64,000 nt of DNA from Desulfobacterales bacterium (GTDB lineage: Bacteria > Desulfobacterota > Desulfobacteria > Desulfobacterales > UBA11574), in NCBI GenBank assembly GCA_030145345.1, contig JAQYVT010000001.1, positions 93,436-157,435 on the forward strand. Direction: 5' to 3'. Positions 8,733 to 17,445 of the stretch are shown here, piece after piece. The first letter of the stretch is position 1. Each line of letters opens with the position of its first letter. The position numbers and the translations under genes are program-made. Under the pieces are notes generated by a model. It was not told the origin of the DNA. It made no database searches and saw only the letters and a program-made list of their open reading frames with translations.

Positions 8733-9290
8733 ATGATGAAAATACTATCGGAAAATATAACAACGCCTGTGGTTTCTGTGGTCGGGAATTCCGGCGCAGG
8801 CAAGACCACGATTTTAGAAAAAATAATTCCTGAAATGACCCACCGGGGTCTGAAAGTCGGGACCATTAAACACGACGTGCATGGTCGGTTTGAGATGGAC
8901 AAACCCGGCAAAGACAGCTGGCGACATAAACACGCCGGTGCATCGACCACCGTTATTTCGTCTCCGTATCGAATCGGAATGGTGATGGATGTGAAATATG
9001 ATCACAGCCTTGATGAATTGGCGCCATTTTTCAACGGTATGGACATTATATTAACCGAAGGATATAAACAAGATCACAAACCAAAGCTGGAAATTTTCAG
9101 GCCTGAGATTACCCAAGAACCCTTGTGCAAAAACGATGAAAATCTTCTTGCGTTTATCAGCGATGCCCCCATCGATTTCGGCGTGCCGGTATTTTCCACA
9201 GGAGATATTAAGGGCGTGGCCGATTTTTTAATCGCACATTTTAATCTTATCCCCTCTGTAACAACGGATCACAAGAAAGCCGCAACATAA
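8733..9290 (+). CDS. mobB: Molybdopterin-guanine dinucleotide biosynthesis protein MobB
   Basis: A 185-residue P-loop GTP-binding protein that assists conversion of molybdopterin to the guanine dinucleotide form used by enzymes such as formate dehydrogenase. Walker A GNSGAGKTT is at 18-26, followed by the family signature VGTIKHDVHGRFEMDKPGKDS and later ILTEGYKQDHKPKLEIFR. The length is normal for a single-domain MobB. An ATG one codon later is equally possible. It stands alone; the client is likely the fdhA product encoded at 58.5-61.5 kb. Confidence 0.93.
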   Translation: MMKILSENITTPVVSVVGNSGAGKTTILEKIIPEMTHRGLKVGTIKHDVHGRFEMDKPGKDSWRHKHAGASTTVISSPYRIGMVMDVKYDHSLDELAPFFNGMDIILTEGYKQDHKPKLEIFRPEITQEPLCKNDENLLAFISDAPIDFGVPVFSTGDIKGVADFLIAHFNLIPSVTTDHKKAAT

Positions 9291-9299
9291 ACCGGGATT

Positions 9300-9333
9300 G
9301 AAGATTCCCTAACCCTTGCCGCGGGGAATCTTC
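9300..9333 (+). terminator. Hairpin after mobB
   Basis: An inverted repeat GAAGATTCCC (9300-9309) and GGGAATCTTC (9324-9333) follows the mobB stop codon by 10 nt, with a second overlapping pair CCTTGCCG/CGGCAAGG. No clean T-run follows, so it may be a weak or Rho-assisted terminator. Confidence 0.45.
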
Positions 9334-9460
9334 CCGGCAAGGTATTCTGTCAATTTTTATTCCCTTGGCCAACCCCGTGGCGTGCTGCCGGGACTGCACT
9401 TGCCATGCGGGTTCAATATCTCCCCGAACCGGTGGTTACCTCTTTATATAATTTTGTCGC

Positions 9461-9490
9461 TTGACGGTTCGATAAAATATGGGCTATAAA
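9461..9490 (+). promoter_or_regulatory. Possible sigma-70 promoter of the cytochrome pair
   Basis: TTGACG at 9461-9466 and TATAAA at 9485-9490, with an 18-bp spacer, lie about 85 bp upstream of the NrfH-like gene. The match to consensus is good, but it was found by eye only. Confidence 0.45.
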
Positions 9491-9573
9491 TAATCATCGA
9501 TATCTTTCAGAGACCCTTTGCATCTAAGCCGGTTTAAATTCCTTAATCACAAACCCAACTCGGAAGCCACATT

Positions 9574-10137
9574 ATGAAAAAATACTTCATAGGGGCGTCT
9601 CTCGTTTTGTTCGGTTTTGTAATCGCCTTCCCCTTGTTCAGCATGACCTACTATACCATGGTGCGCACCTCCACCCCGGATTTTTGTGCCCTGTGCCATG
9701 AGATCAAACCGGCCGTGATTGCCTGGCGATCCTCCACCCATGTCAACAATCCCCAAGGATTCGTGGCCGACTGCATGGACTGCCACTTGCCCGCCCCTCA
9801 CAAGACATTCGACTTCTTTTTTGCCAAAACCTATCACGGCGCCAAGGACGTGGTGAAGCATTTTTTAATCGAGGAATACGACCGGAAAAAAAACCGGGAG
9901 GCGGCCTACGATGCCTTTGACAATGCCCAGTGCCAGAAGTGCCATAGAAACCTGCTGACCATGCCGGACAAGCGAGGTGCCATGCTGGCACACCGGTCGG
10001 TTATCTATGCGCGTCCGGGCTACGAAAAAAAGTGCGTCGACTGCCATTACGACCTGGTTCACAATGAGAGTGTGTCGATCATGTACAAACAGTATCGGCG
10101 GCTTCCCTATCAGGCCAAGGGCCTTCGAAAACTCTAA
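9574..10137 (+). CDS. NapC/NrfH-type tetraheme cytochrome c
   Basis: A 187-residue membrane-anchored quinol-oxidising cytochrome. A single N-terminal helix (about 5-27) anchors it and four CxxCH motifs (CALCH, CMDCH, CQKCH, CVDCH) follow on the periplasmic side. Such proteins pass electrons from menaquinol to a periplasmic partner. It lies directly upstream of the octaheme HAO-like gene with about 50 bp between, so the two probably form one operon and one complex, as CycX with epsilon-HAO does in Campylobacterota or NrfH with NrfA elsewhere. Confidence 0.88.
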   Translation: MKKYFIGASLVLFGFVIAFPLFSMTYYTMVRTSTPDFCALCHEIKPAVIAWRSSTHVNNPQGFVADCMDCHLPAPHKTFDFFFAKTYHGAKDVVKHFLIEEYDRKKNREAAYDAFDNAQCQKCHRNLLTMPDKRGAMLAHRSVIYARPGYEKKCVDCHYDLVHNESVSIMYKQYRRLPYQAKGLRKL

Positions 10138-10191
10138 TCAACCGGTATGAACAGAGTGTTTCATCCCTTTTTTACCGAAAGGAGGAAAACC

Positions 10192-11592
10192 GTGAGGCAA
10201 AAAATTATATTCATCGCAGTTGGACTGCTGACCGTCGGCCTGGTGCTGTCCGGTGCCATGGGGCCGGCGGATGCACAGCCCAACTTCGCAAAAATGAAGG
10301 AGTACCGGATCGAACGGAGCATTCCGCCCGAGGCGGTGGCCTGCATCGAATGCCACAAGGCCACGAACCCCGGGCTGTTCGATGACTGGGCCCGGAGCCG
10401 CCATGCCAATGCCAACATCACCTGTCTGGACTGCCATCTGGCCCAGCCCGGCGATACCGATGTGGCCAAAGGACATGAAAAATACTACAGCCGAAAGGAT
10501 CTTCCGTACGGAGAACCGAAGTACAAGGTGCCCATCGCCGCAATCGTTACCCCCAAGGACTGCTCCCGCTGCCATCCCGATGAGGTAACCCAGTACAGCA
10601 AGAGCAAGCATGCCAATACCATCGAGATCATGTGGAAGCTGGACCCTTGGCTGAACAAGGGCATGAATTCGGACAACGAGCGCAAGACCGGTTGCTTCAA
10701 CTGCCATGGAACGGTCATCGAGATTGACGAAAACGGCGCCGTTGATCCTGCCACCTGGCCCAATGCCGGTGTCGGCAGATTGAATGTTGACGGGAGTAAA
10801 GGTTCGTGCACGTCCTGTCATACCCGACACCGCTTTTCTGTGGCCGAGGCGAGGATGCCCGAGGCCTGCGACCAGTGCCATTTGGGACCCGACCATCCTC
10901 AAATCGAAATTTATGAAGAGTCCAAGCATGGAACGATGTACCATGCCTATAAAGACGAATATAATTTTAACGCAGCCGCCGGCACCTGGACACCGGGTAC
11001 GGATTATCGCGCGCCGACCTGTGCGGCCTGCCACATGTCCGGTTCCGGAAAGGTCATGGGAACCCATGACGTCACCGAGCGGCTGTCCTGGGAGACCCAG
11101 GCACCGCTGACGGTCCGGCCCCAGGATTTCAAGCCCTTACCTTCGGGAACCGACTGGACGGTGGAACGGGAAAAGATGAAGAATGTCTGCCGCGCCTGCC
11201 ACGGTGATTCTTGGATCAACGATTTTTATAACGGATTCGACAAAGCCGTGGAAGAATATAACGAGGTCTATTTCAAACCGGCCAAGACAAAGCTGGGCGA
11301 ACTTTATGAGAAGGGACTGTTGGATAAGACCAAATTCTTCGATGAGCGTCTCGAAGTGGAGTTCTATGAACTGTGGCACCACGAAGGCCGCCGTGCCCGA
11401 ATGGGGGTCATGATGATGGCGCCGGACTACGCCTGGTGGCACGGGTTCTATGAGTGCAAGTTCCGCTTTGCCAACTTTATGGAAGCGGCCAACCACCTGA
11501 TCGAGACCGGCCAAAAGGCGTATGTCGCCAAAGATTTCCCCAATGCCACGGGAGACACACAGAAGCCGCCGAAAATCTTCGACAAGAAGTAA
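10192..11592 (+). CDS. HAO-like octaheme cytochrome c
   Basis: A secreted 466-residue cytochrome related to hydroxylamine oxidoreductase. The GTG start at 10192 is chosen because AAAGGAGG lies 6 nt upstream; an upstream in-frame ATG at 10147 lacks one. A signal peptide covers about 1-28. Eight CxxCH motifs are seen at about 51, 78, 124, 168, 206, 226, 277 and 333, matching HAO, followed by a heme-free helical C-terminus containing YELWHHEGRRARMG and MAPDYAWWHGFYE, typical of the HAO family. Nitrifier HAO oxidises hydroxylamine using a tyrosine cross-linked heme; relatives in anaerobes are thought to reduce nitrite or hydroxylamine. Whether Tyr412 or another Tyr gives the cross-link cannot be decided without alignment. 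The NrfH-like partner favours a reductive role. Confidence 0.85.
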   Translation: MRQKIIFIAVGLLTVGLVLSGAMGPADAQPNFAKMKEYRIERSIPPEAVACIECHKATNPGLFDDWARSRHANANITCLDCHLAQPGDTDVAKGHEKYYSRKDLPYGEPKYKVPIAAIVTPKDCSRCHPDEVTQYSKSKHANTIEIMWKLDPWLNKGMNSDNERKTGCFNCHGTVIEIDENGAVDPATWPNAGVGRLNVDGSKGSCTSCHTRHRFSVAEARMPEACDQCHLGPDHPQIEIYEESKHGTMYHAYKDEYNFNAAAGTWTPGTDYRAPTCAACHMSGSGKVMGTHDVTERLSWETQAPLTVRPQDFKPLPSGTDWTVEREKMKNVCRACHGDSWINDFYNGFDKAVEEYNEVYFKPAKTKLGELYEKGLLDKTKFFDERLEVEFYELWHHEGRRARMGVMMMAPDYAWWHGFYECKFRFANFMEAANHLIETGQKAYVAKDFPNATGDTQKPPKIFDKK

Positions 11593-11604
11593 TCGTCCAT
11601 ACAT

Positions 11605-11656
11605 CCAACAGGACTGACTTCCGCCCTTCTGTCTGAGCGTAGGTCCGTCCTGTTGG
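11605..11656 (+). terminator. Hairpin after the HAO-like gene
   Basis: A perfect 10-bp inverted repeat CCAACAGGAC (11605-11614) and GTCCTGTTGG (11647-11656), extendable by further pairs inward, lies 12 nt after the stop codon and separates two convergent genes. No U-tract follows. Confidence 0.45.
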
Positions 11657-11714
11657 GGATGAAACGGAATGTTATTCTGAGAAAGGCTATAATCGGAGCC
11701 CAACCCGCGGCCTG

Positions 11715-12665
11715 CTACTTATAAACCAGTTTGGGCGTTTCCATAATTACTTTGGTATCCGGTGGAACAGATTCGGTAATCCAGACATTTCCCCCGATTA
11801 CCGAGCGCGCCCCGATAATGGTATTTCCACCCAGAATCGTGGCGCCCGAGTACACAATGACATCGTCTTCGATGGTGGGATGGCGTTTTTTGCCTCTCAG
11901 TCGTTCTCCGGCATCTTTGGGAAGTGAAAGGGCGCCAAGGGTCACCCCTTGATAGATTCGGACGTTTTTTCCGATCACGGTGGTCTCGCCGATCACCACG
12001 CCGGTTCCATGGTCGATGACAAAACTTTCTCCGATATCGGCCCCGGGATGGATATCGATGCCGGTCAAACTGTGGGCATGTTCCGTCATGATGCGGGGTA
12101 AAAGCGGCACCTGAAGCTCAAAAAGCTTATGGGCCACCCGATATACGGTGACGGCAAAAATACCGGGATAGCTGAAAATAATCTCGTCATGACTTTTTGC
12201 CGCAGGGTCCCCTTCATAGACCGCCCGGACATCCGTTGCCAGTATTTTCCGAAGCAACGGTATCGATTCAAGGAGGTTGAGCGCGATCTTCTGTCCCTGT
12301 TCCTCGCATTCATTGCACGGCAGATCATATCTGAAGCAGTCATGCCGAATACTGTGGGCAATCTGAACCGAAAGCATATCAAACAGAACCGAGACCGACT
12401 GGCCCATGTAGTATTTCAAATTGACCGGATCGATTTTTTCCCGAGTAAAGTAGCCGGGGAAAAGGATTTCCTTTAATTTGTTTATAATATCAACTATATA
12501 ACCCTCAGAAGGAATCGGTTCATAGTCGATGTGGGTGTAACTCGCTTTATCATAGCAGCTTTTTATGATGTTTTCAGTAATGTCGGGAAGCTTCTCTTTG
12601 AATCTGTTTAAAGATTCAGCATCGATCCTGCAGGAGGGTTCCGGGGTATTCATATCCTTTTTCAT
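11715..12665 (-). CDS. cysE: Serine O-acetyltransferase, EpsC type
   Basis: A 316-residue cytoplasmic enzyme making O-acetylserine for cysteine synthesis. The N-terminal half (to about 170) is the helical extension of EpsC-type enzymes; the C-terminal half is a left-handed beta-helix with hexapeptide repeats (GIDIHPGADIGESFVIDHGTG, then VVIGETTVIGKNVRIYQGVTLGA and GARSVIGGNVWI) including the catalytic HxxxxxxD-H region. The start at 12665 is preferred over an upstream in-frame codon at 12716 because GGAGAT sits 6 nt before it. It is monocistronic as far as can be seen. Confidence 0.9.
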   Translation of the reverse strand: MKKDMNTPEPSCRIDAESLNRFKEKLPDITENIIKSCYDKASYTHIDYEPIPSEGYIVDIINKLKEILFPGYFTREKIDPVNLKYYMGQSVSVLFDMLSVQIAHSIRHDCFRYDLPCNECEEQGQKIALNLLESIPLLRKILATDVRAVYEGDPAAKSHDEIIFSYPGIFAVTVYRVAHKLFELQVPLLPRIMTEHAHSLTGIDIHPGADIGESFVIDHGTGVVIGETTVIGKNVRIYQGVTLGALSLPKDAGERLRGKKRHPTIEDDVIVYSGATILGGNTIIGARSVIGGNVWITESVPPDTKVIMETPKLVYK

Positions 12666-12747
12666 TTGAATATCTCCAAAATTATTATATCGAGATATAC
12701 GCAATGTCCCTTGCAAGAGACTTTTTGCGCGTTCATCACTTGTTCGA

Positions 12748-13215
12748 TCAGGACACTTTTTCTCGAGGGGTTTTTATATCTTTTGACAACAGAGTTTCGA
12801 CGGTGTCACCGCAACGAATTTTGCCCCCCGCAATGACACGGGCAAAGACCCCTTCTTTTGGCATAATACAGTCTCCGGCTTGGTAATATATGGCACACCG
12901 GTTATGGCATTGTTTGCCGATTTGCGAAATCTCAACTTCGGCCGATTTCCCGAGTTTCACACGGGTTCCCACCGGCAGATTTTTCCAATCAACGCCGGAT
13001 GTTGCGATATTTTCGGCAAAATCGCCAAAGGTTACATCAAGACCGTTATTGCGCGCTGTTTCGATGCTTTCCGCGGCCAAAAAACTCACCTGCCGATGCC
13101 ACGGACCGGCATGGGCGTCTCCTTCGAGTCCATGATTTTTTATAATGCTGGCCTGTTGGACTTGAACTTTTCGTGTTCCTTTTTTCTTGCTTAAAGCGAT
13201 GGAAATAATTTTCAT
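12748..13215 (-). CDS. MOSC domain protein
   Basis: A 155-residue cytoplasmic protein with a single MOSC domain. The N-terminus MKIISIALSKKKGTRK, the GLEGDAHAG turn, the RQVSFLAAESI strand and the KQCHNRCAIYYQAGDCIMPKEGVFARV segment, which holds the conserved cysteines, are characteristic. MOSC domains bind or sulfurate molybdenum cofactor; stand-alone bacterial forms of this size are linked to cofactor maturation. A link to mobB and formate dehydrogenase in this window is plausible. It is convergent with nothing and is followed on the same strand by the serine acetyltransferase gene. Confidence 0.85.
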   Translation of the reverse strand: MKIISIALSKKKGTRKVQVQQASIIKNHGLEGDAHAGPWHRQVSFLAAESIETARNNGLDVTFGDFAENIATSGVDWKNLPVGTRVKLGKSAEVEISQIGKQCHNRCAIYYQAGDCIMPKEGVFARVIAGGKIRCGDTVETLLSKDIKTPREKVS

Positions 13216-13317
13216 GGTACAACCTGCGCATTGAAAAATATCGTGATCATATTCGGGTTAAAGAGAAACATCCTGCTGGATTTCTTTTCTCTTTTTTCTA
13301 AAAGTGGAAGCCATTTA

Positions 13318-13342
13318 ATAAATGCCACTATGTGGTATTTAT
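13318..13342. other. Short inverted repeat between YqaA-type and MOSC genes
   Basis: ATAAATGCCAC and GTGGTATTTAT flank a 3-nt centre (TAT), with one mismatch. The rest of the gap from 13216 to 13464 shows no gene. This could be an operator or a weak terminator. Confidence 0.3.
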
Positions 13343-13464
13343 GTCAATGTTAAAATGAACCTTTTCCTTGTGCGTGGTCCTTAAAAGTTCATTTGACTTC
13401 GGGATTCGTACGCTGGCTCAGGCCGGATGATTTCAATGAAACGGCGTCAAAAGCATCCCGGATT

Positions 13465-14046
13465 TTACAATAGATATTTAATGACTAAAAAACCTGTAAT
13501 TAGAAGAACTGTAAATGCTGTGGCAAGAAGGTTAAAGTATTTATCGATAAAAGACTGGATACTGGGGCCGAATATGTAAATGAGACCCCCCACAAGAAAA
13601 AAGCGCGCAGACCGAGACACCAAAGATGCGATGACAAATACGGAGAAATTGATTTTAAATGCGCCGGCTGCAATGGTAAATACTTTATAGGGTATCGGTG
13701 TAAAACCCGCGATTCCCACGGCCCATGCATCGTATTTGTTGTAGAGAATTTCGATGTATTCAACCTTTGGGGTCAGGCCGTAAAAGTCTACGATCCGGTT
13801 GCCGACGGAAGCCATAAACTGCCACCCGATCAGATAGCCTAAGCATCCTCCGAGGACGGACCCCGCAGAACATATCAATGCATATTTCAAAGATTTTTTG
13901 GGTATGGATACAGCCAGGGCGATCAGCAGTATATCCGGGGGAATCGGGAAAAAAGAGGATTCACTGAAGGCCAGTAAAAATAACGCCCATGCTCCATAGG
14001 GCGTTTCCGCCCAGTGGAGCACCCAGTCGTAAAGGCGACGAAGCAT
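13465..14046 (-). CDS. YqaA/DedA-family (VTT domain) membrane protein
   Basis: A 193-residue inner-membrane protein with a SNARE-associated/VTT domain. Visible features: the WALFLLAFSESSFFPIPPDILLIAL motif near the N-terminus, re-entrant segment with a G-rich GSVLGGCLGYLIGW, the GIAGFTPIPYKVFTIAAGAFKINF signature, and further helices. DedA-type proteins act in undecaprenyl-phosphate or phospholipid translocation and membrane homeostasis. It begins 3 bp after the pcm gene ends on the same strand, so they are probably co-transcribed. Confidence 0.85.
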   Translation of the reverse strand: MLRRLYDWVLHWAETPYGAWALFLLAFSESSFFPIPPDILLIALAVSIPKKSLKYALICSAGSVLGGCLGYLIGWQFMASVGNRIVDFYGLTPKVEYIEILYNKYDAWAVGIAGFTPIPYKVFTIAAGAFKINFSVFVIASLVSRSARFFLVGGLIYIFGPSIQSFIDKYFNLLATAFTVLLITGFLVIKYLL

Positions 14047-14049
14047 GAA

Positions 14050-14706
14050 TTACGATCTCCATCCATATTCACCCACAAGTTTGACAAATCTGCATCCCCC
14101 TAAATTTATCTTGTGAATGCCGGTTTCGTCCTTGTAAAGTTTTATGAGTTCTTGGGAATACTGGTCTCCAACGGGTATTACCATACATCCCCCCACAGCG
14201 AGCTGGCTCACCAACGGTGTCGGAATGCTCGGAGAACCTGCGGTAACAATAATACCGTCAAAAGGGCCTTCGTCGGCCCAGCCGGCAGTGCCGTCCGAAT
14301 ATTTGGTTACAATATTGTGGTAATGAAGCGCATCAAAAAGCTTGCGAGTTTTTATATGGAGCGCGTGTATTTTCTCGATGGTATAAACACGGAAAACAAT
14401 TTCCGCTAAAACGGCAGCCTGGTATCCGGATCCTGTTCCGATTTCAAGTATTCTGTCGTCTTTCCCGGGCTGCAGTGCCTGGGTCATCTCCGCTACGATA
14501 TATGGCTGTGAGATGGTCTGCTGTTCTCCGATGGGGAGGGGAAAGTCACCATAGGCCTGATCTCTTAACGCTTCACTCACAAAAAGGTGCCGGGGAACCT
14601 TGCGCATGGCGGCCAGTACGTTTGGATCGGTGACGCCGCGTGCTTCAATCTGTTTTCTGACCATCTCTTCACGCTGGCGTTCATACTTTAAAGAATTTTC
14701 ATCCAA
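14050..14706 (-). CDS. pcm: Protein-L-isoaspartate O-methyltransferase
   Basis: A 218-residue SAM-dependent repair enzyme that methylates isoaspartyl residues in damaged proteins. Motifs: RHLFVSEALRDQAYGDFPLPIGEQQTIS region typical of PCMT, the SAM site ILEIGTGSGYQAAVLAEI near 85-102, and the IIVTAGSPSIP motif near 151. The length is standard. It is the first gene of a two-gene unit with the YqaA-type gene. Confidence 0.95.
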   Translation of the reverse strand: MDENSLKYERQREEMVRKQIEARGVTDPNVLAAMRKVPRHLFVSEALRDQAYGDFPLPIGEQQTISQPYIVAEMTQALQPGKDDRILEIGTGSGYQAAVLAEIVFRVYTIEKIHALHIKTRKLFDALHYHNIVTKYSDGTAGWADEGPFDGIIVTAGSPSIPTPLVSQLAVGGCMVIPVGDQYSQELIKLYKDETGIHKINLGGCRFVKLVGEYGWRS

Positions 14707-15510
14707 AATAATAAACCTTATAATTAATCTGAAGCGTTACAATTTTTCCGCGTCACTTTGCCGGAGGCCATTTCAAAGAACGTTTTTCAAAATGATCTCG
14801 CGGTAGGGCTTCGAAACCCGTTTAATTTATTTCGCAAATGCCACGGGCGTAAGCCCGTGGGAATCTACAGGGCGATATTTGGAATTTCTATCAACTTTGA
14901 GGGGTTACGTCAAGAATTTAGAATCTATTCACCGAAGGTTTCCAAAACACCAAATTTTTCTGGTCCGATGCGAATTTTCGTCCTGATTTTTCACCTGCCC
15001 ATCGATATGGCCGTATCATTAAAATGTCCCCAAACCAGAAAAAAAGAATCCGTGGCCAGAGGACCCGGTTTTGTTGGCACCTCGGAGGGGTAAAGTCTAC
15101 CGTATATGCCGGTGGGAATGATGGAGTGCTGGAGTAGTGGAATACTGAGGATTGAAAACAAAAGATATCTTATTTTAATTACAGGGTTCAAAACCCAGAA
15201 CCCGGAACCCACAACAGTGCACATTTTGTCGTTATGTATCTAAAAACAGGTAGAATTCCACTAAACCCGCTAATTCAACACTCCAATATTCCAGCTTGAC
15301 CGATTGAGATGGCATCCCCGTTGTTTTCAACTCGGCACTGAGGACCAGGTTTTTCAGGGCTAAATAAACCGCTTGATTTTTCATCACAATGTCGCATAAT
15401 CTGATGTTCGTGGCATGAGATACATCCCAAAATGCGCTTAAAAAGGAAGTTATGTGCGGTATTCCCGAATACGGAGTAAATCCCTGGACTGAATCGGACA
15501 AAACAGCGCC
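14707..15510. other. 800-bp intergenic region with hairpin and repeat remnants
   Basis: No convincing gene is present; the short open frames here have no ribosome binding sites or recognisable content. It contains a perfect hairpin CCACGGGC-GTAA-GCCCGTGG at 14841-14860 with a GNRA tetraloop, and two related segments in opposite orientation, GGAGTGCTGGAGTAGTGGAATACTG near 15124-15147 (read in parts) and CACTCCAATATTCC at about 15280, as seen in degenerate intergenic repeats. The promoter of the K+ channel gene should lie at its right end. Confidence 0.4.
14841..14860. repeat. REP-like hairpin
   Basis: A 20-nt perfect palindromic hairpin, 8-bp stem CCACGGGC/GCCCGTGG closed by a GTAA tetraloop. 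It resembles the core of REP-type repeats. Only one copy was noticed in this window. Confidence 0.4.
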
Positions 15511-16515
15511 ATGAAGAGCATAAGACATTTGAAATTATGTGTTTTACTTTTGATGCTCATTATTATGTTCGGTGTCACCGGATATATGACCATCGAAGAT
15601 TGGGGTTTTTTAGATGCATTGTATATGACGGTTACCACGCTCACCACTGTGGGATACGGTGAAGTCCACGAAGTGAGCGAATTGGGGCGGATGTTCACGA
15701 TTTTTTTTATCATCATCGGTGTGGTTTACTTTTTGTATATTGCGGGTGCCGTCGTCCAGTTTATGGTCGAAGGCCAAATTAGAACCATATTGGGGAGAAG
15801 AAGCTTGGACAAAAAGATAGATCGAATGAATAATCATTATATTGTTTGCGGATATGGACGTATCGGAAAAATTCTATGCAAGATGCTGGCAAGAAAGCCG
15901 GTGGACCTGGTGGTTATCGAAAAGGACCTTGAACTTATTCCGGTCATGGATAATGACAAAATGATCTATGTGTCCGGTGATGCCGGAGAGGAGACCACGC
16001 TGCTCAGGGCGGGAATAAAACGCGCAAAAGGTCTGATTGCAGCCCTGGCGACCGATACGGACAATGTATTTTTGGTGCTCACCGCCAGGCAACTTAATCG
16101 AGACATAAATATCATGGCACGGGCTTCCCAAGAGAGATCCAAGTCTAAATTGCTGGCTGCAGGTGCCAACAGGGTGGAGTCACCCTATGATATGGGGGCA
16201 GCCAGCATGGCCCAGCGGATCATCCGTCCAACGGTGACCAATTTTCTGGATCTGGCTTTTGCCTACAAGCGTAAAGATATTCAAATGGAAGAGATACCGG
16301 TCAATCCTTCGTCCAGCCTTGCAAATGTGATGCTGAAGGATTCCGGTATCCGGCAGCGATTTAATTTGATCATCATCGCCATAAAAAAACAGGACGACAG
16401 CATGTTGTTCAACCCCTCATTTGAGACGGTTATCGAGGCCGACGACACCGTCATCGCCGTGGGGCAGGAAGAAAATCTTCAGAAGCTGGAAAAAATATTG
16501 AGCGCAACACGGTGA
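15511..16515 (+). CDS. TrkA-domain potassium channel
   Basis: A 334-residue two-helix K+ channel with a cytoplasmic RCK gating module, as in MthK. TM1 is about 7-27, the selectivity filter TTVGYGE about 45-51, and TM2 about 62-86. The RCK N-domain follows with the Rossmann signature YIVCGYGRIGKILCKML (near 110) and a conserved acidic nucleotide-binding end (VVIEKD); the RCK C-domain spans about 250-330. It would pass K+ under control of ligand binding to RCK. It is monocistronic and convergent with the cyclo-ligase gene. Confidence 0.9.
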   Translation: MKSIRHLKLCVLLLMLIIMFGVTGYMTIEDWGFLDALYMTVTTLTTVGYGEVHEVSELGRMFTIFFIIIGVVYFLYIAGAVVQFMVEGQIRTILGRRSLDKKIDRMNNHYIVCGYGRIGKILCKMLARKPVDLVVIEKDLELIPVMDNDKMIYVSGDAGEETTLLRAGIKRAKGLIAALATDTDNVFLVLTARQLNRDINIMARASQERSKSKLLAAGANRVESPYDMGAASMAQRIIRPTVTNFLDLAFAYKRKDIQMEEIPVNPSSSLANVMLKDSGIRQRFNLIIIAIKKQDDSMLFNPSFETVIEADDTVIAVGQEENLQKLEKILSATR

Positions 16516-16570
16516 GCAGGCGGGGCGCTTCAAATCGGGTTAAGGGGATAAAATTAAATCCATATTGATA

Positions 16571-16590
16571 CCCCGCCGCTTGCTGCGGGG
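16571..16590. terminator. GC-rich hairpin between convergent genes
   Basis: CCCCGC (16571-16576) and GCGGGG (16585-16590) flank an 8-nt loop between the 3' ends of the K+ channel and cyclo-ligase genes. The adjoining GGGGCGCTTCA segment occurs twice, at about 16523 and 16586. It may serve as a bidirectional terminator though no strong T-run is present. Confidence 0.4.
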
Positions 16591-16602
16591 CGCTTCATTC
16601 GG

Positions 16603-17190
16603 TTATATTTTATAGATAATCCGTTTATCTGTAATTATTATGTCCACATACTTGTCGTGCCCTTCCATTTGTATTTGTGGAACGATCTGGTCTTCAAGCG
16701 ACAAGGCGACCTTTCTTGTGGTAATGGAGAGGTTTGGAATAAGCCGGTCGTAATATCCGTCGCCGGATCCGATTCTTCCGCCTTTTTCATCAAAAGCGAT
16801 GCCCGGGATAATTGCAATGTCGATACATTCGATGGGCACAACGTTGCACTGGTTAGGATCTGGTTCCAAGATGCCTCTGGGACCCAGGGTCAAATCCGTG
16901 TCGACATTGTCGATTTTCATCAATTTCATTTTATGTTTTGTTGTGTCAAAGGCGGGAAGAATGACGATTTTGTTGTGATTGAAGCATCTTTTAATGATTT
17001 TCAGACTGTTAACTTCACAGTTGCTGTTGATATAGAGTAAAACAATGTTCGATTCCAGAAAATTAGCGAATTCAAAGAGCCGGTTTTCTATTCTTGTTGT
17101 TTTTGCTTCAACTTCTTTGGCTGAAAGTGCGGCAAGTGCCTTTGCAATATTGCTGCGTATTTCATCTTTTGTTTCTCGAATTTCCTCCAT
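16603..17190 (-). CDS. 5-formyltetrahydrofolate cyclo-ligase
   Basis: A 195-residue enzyme converting 5-formyl-THF to 5,10-methenyl-THF with ATP. The hallmark C-terminal motif IPGIAFDEKGGRIGSGDGYYDRL, here near 145-168, and the N-terminal basic ATP-contact region ETKDEIRSNIAKAL support the call. The start at 17190 is chosen since GGGGGAAAG precedes it; an in-frame ATG 8 codons upstream (17214) is less well placed. Confidence 0.9.
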   Translation of the reverse strand: MEEIRETKDEIRSNIAKALAALSAKEVEAKTTRIENRLFEFANFLESNIVLLYINSNCEVNSLKIIKRCFNHNKIVILPAFDTTKHKMKLMKIDNVDTDLTLGPRGILEPDPNQCNVVPIECIDIAIIPGIAFDEKGGRIGSGDGYYDRLIPNLSITTRKVALSLEDQIVPQIQMEGHDKYVDIIITDKRIIYKI

Positions 17191-17445
17191 GGATACTTTC
17201 CCCCGCGCAAACATTTTAATTATTTTTTATAGTATACAAATTTGATGAACAATGTCAACTTATAATAATCATTGACTATATGGCTTGCCCCGTGATACTA
17301 GACAAAAGAATTTTTTCCAAATCGGATTGTCGATAATACAGGTGTTGTCAATCCGATTCAGGTGTAAAGAAAGCGTTAAAAATTTGGGTTATAAAACGTC
17401 GTTTGAGCGAACCGAATTAAGATTCAAAGGAATATAGAAACCGAT

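Noticed and set aside
10138..11067. 309-codon minus-strand frame opposite the octaheme cytochrome gene
   Set aside because: Shadow of the plus-strand coding sequence; low-complexity Gly/His/Val content and no ribosome binding site.
14991..15224. 77-codon minus-strand frame in the 14.7-15.5 kb gap
   Set aside because: Peptide content comes from repeat-like intergenic sequence (GFWVLNPV type) and has no start signals.
15232..15528. 98-codon minus-strand frame upstream of the K+ channel
   Set aside because: Composed of degenerate intergenic repeat sequence, lacks a ribosome binding site and overlaps the start of the channel gene.
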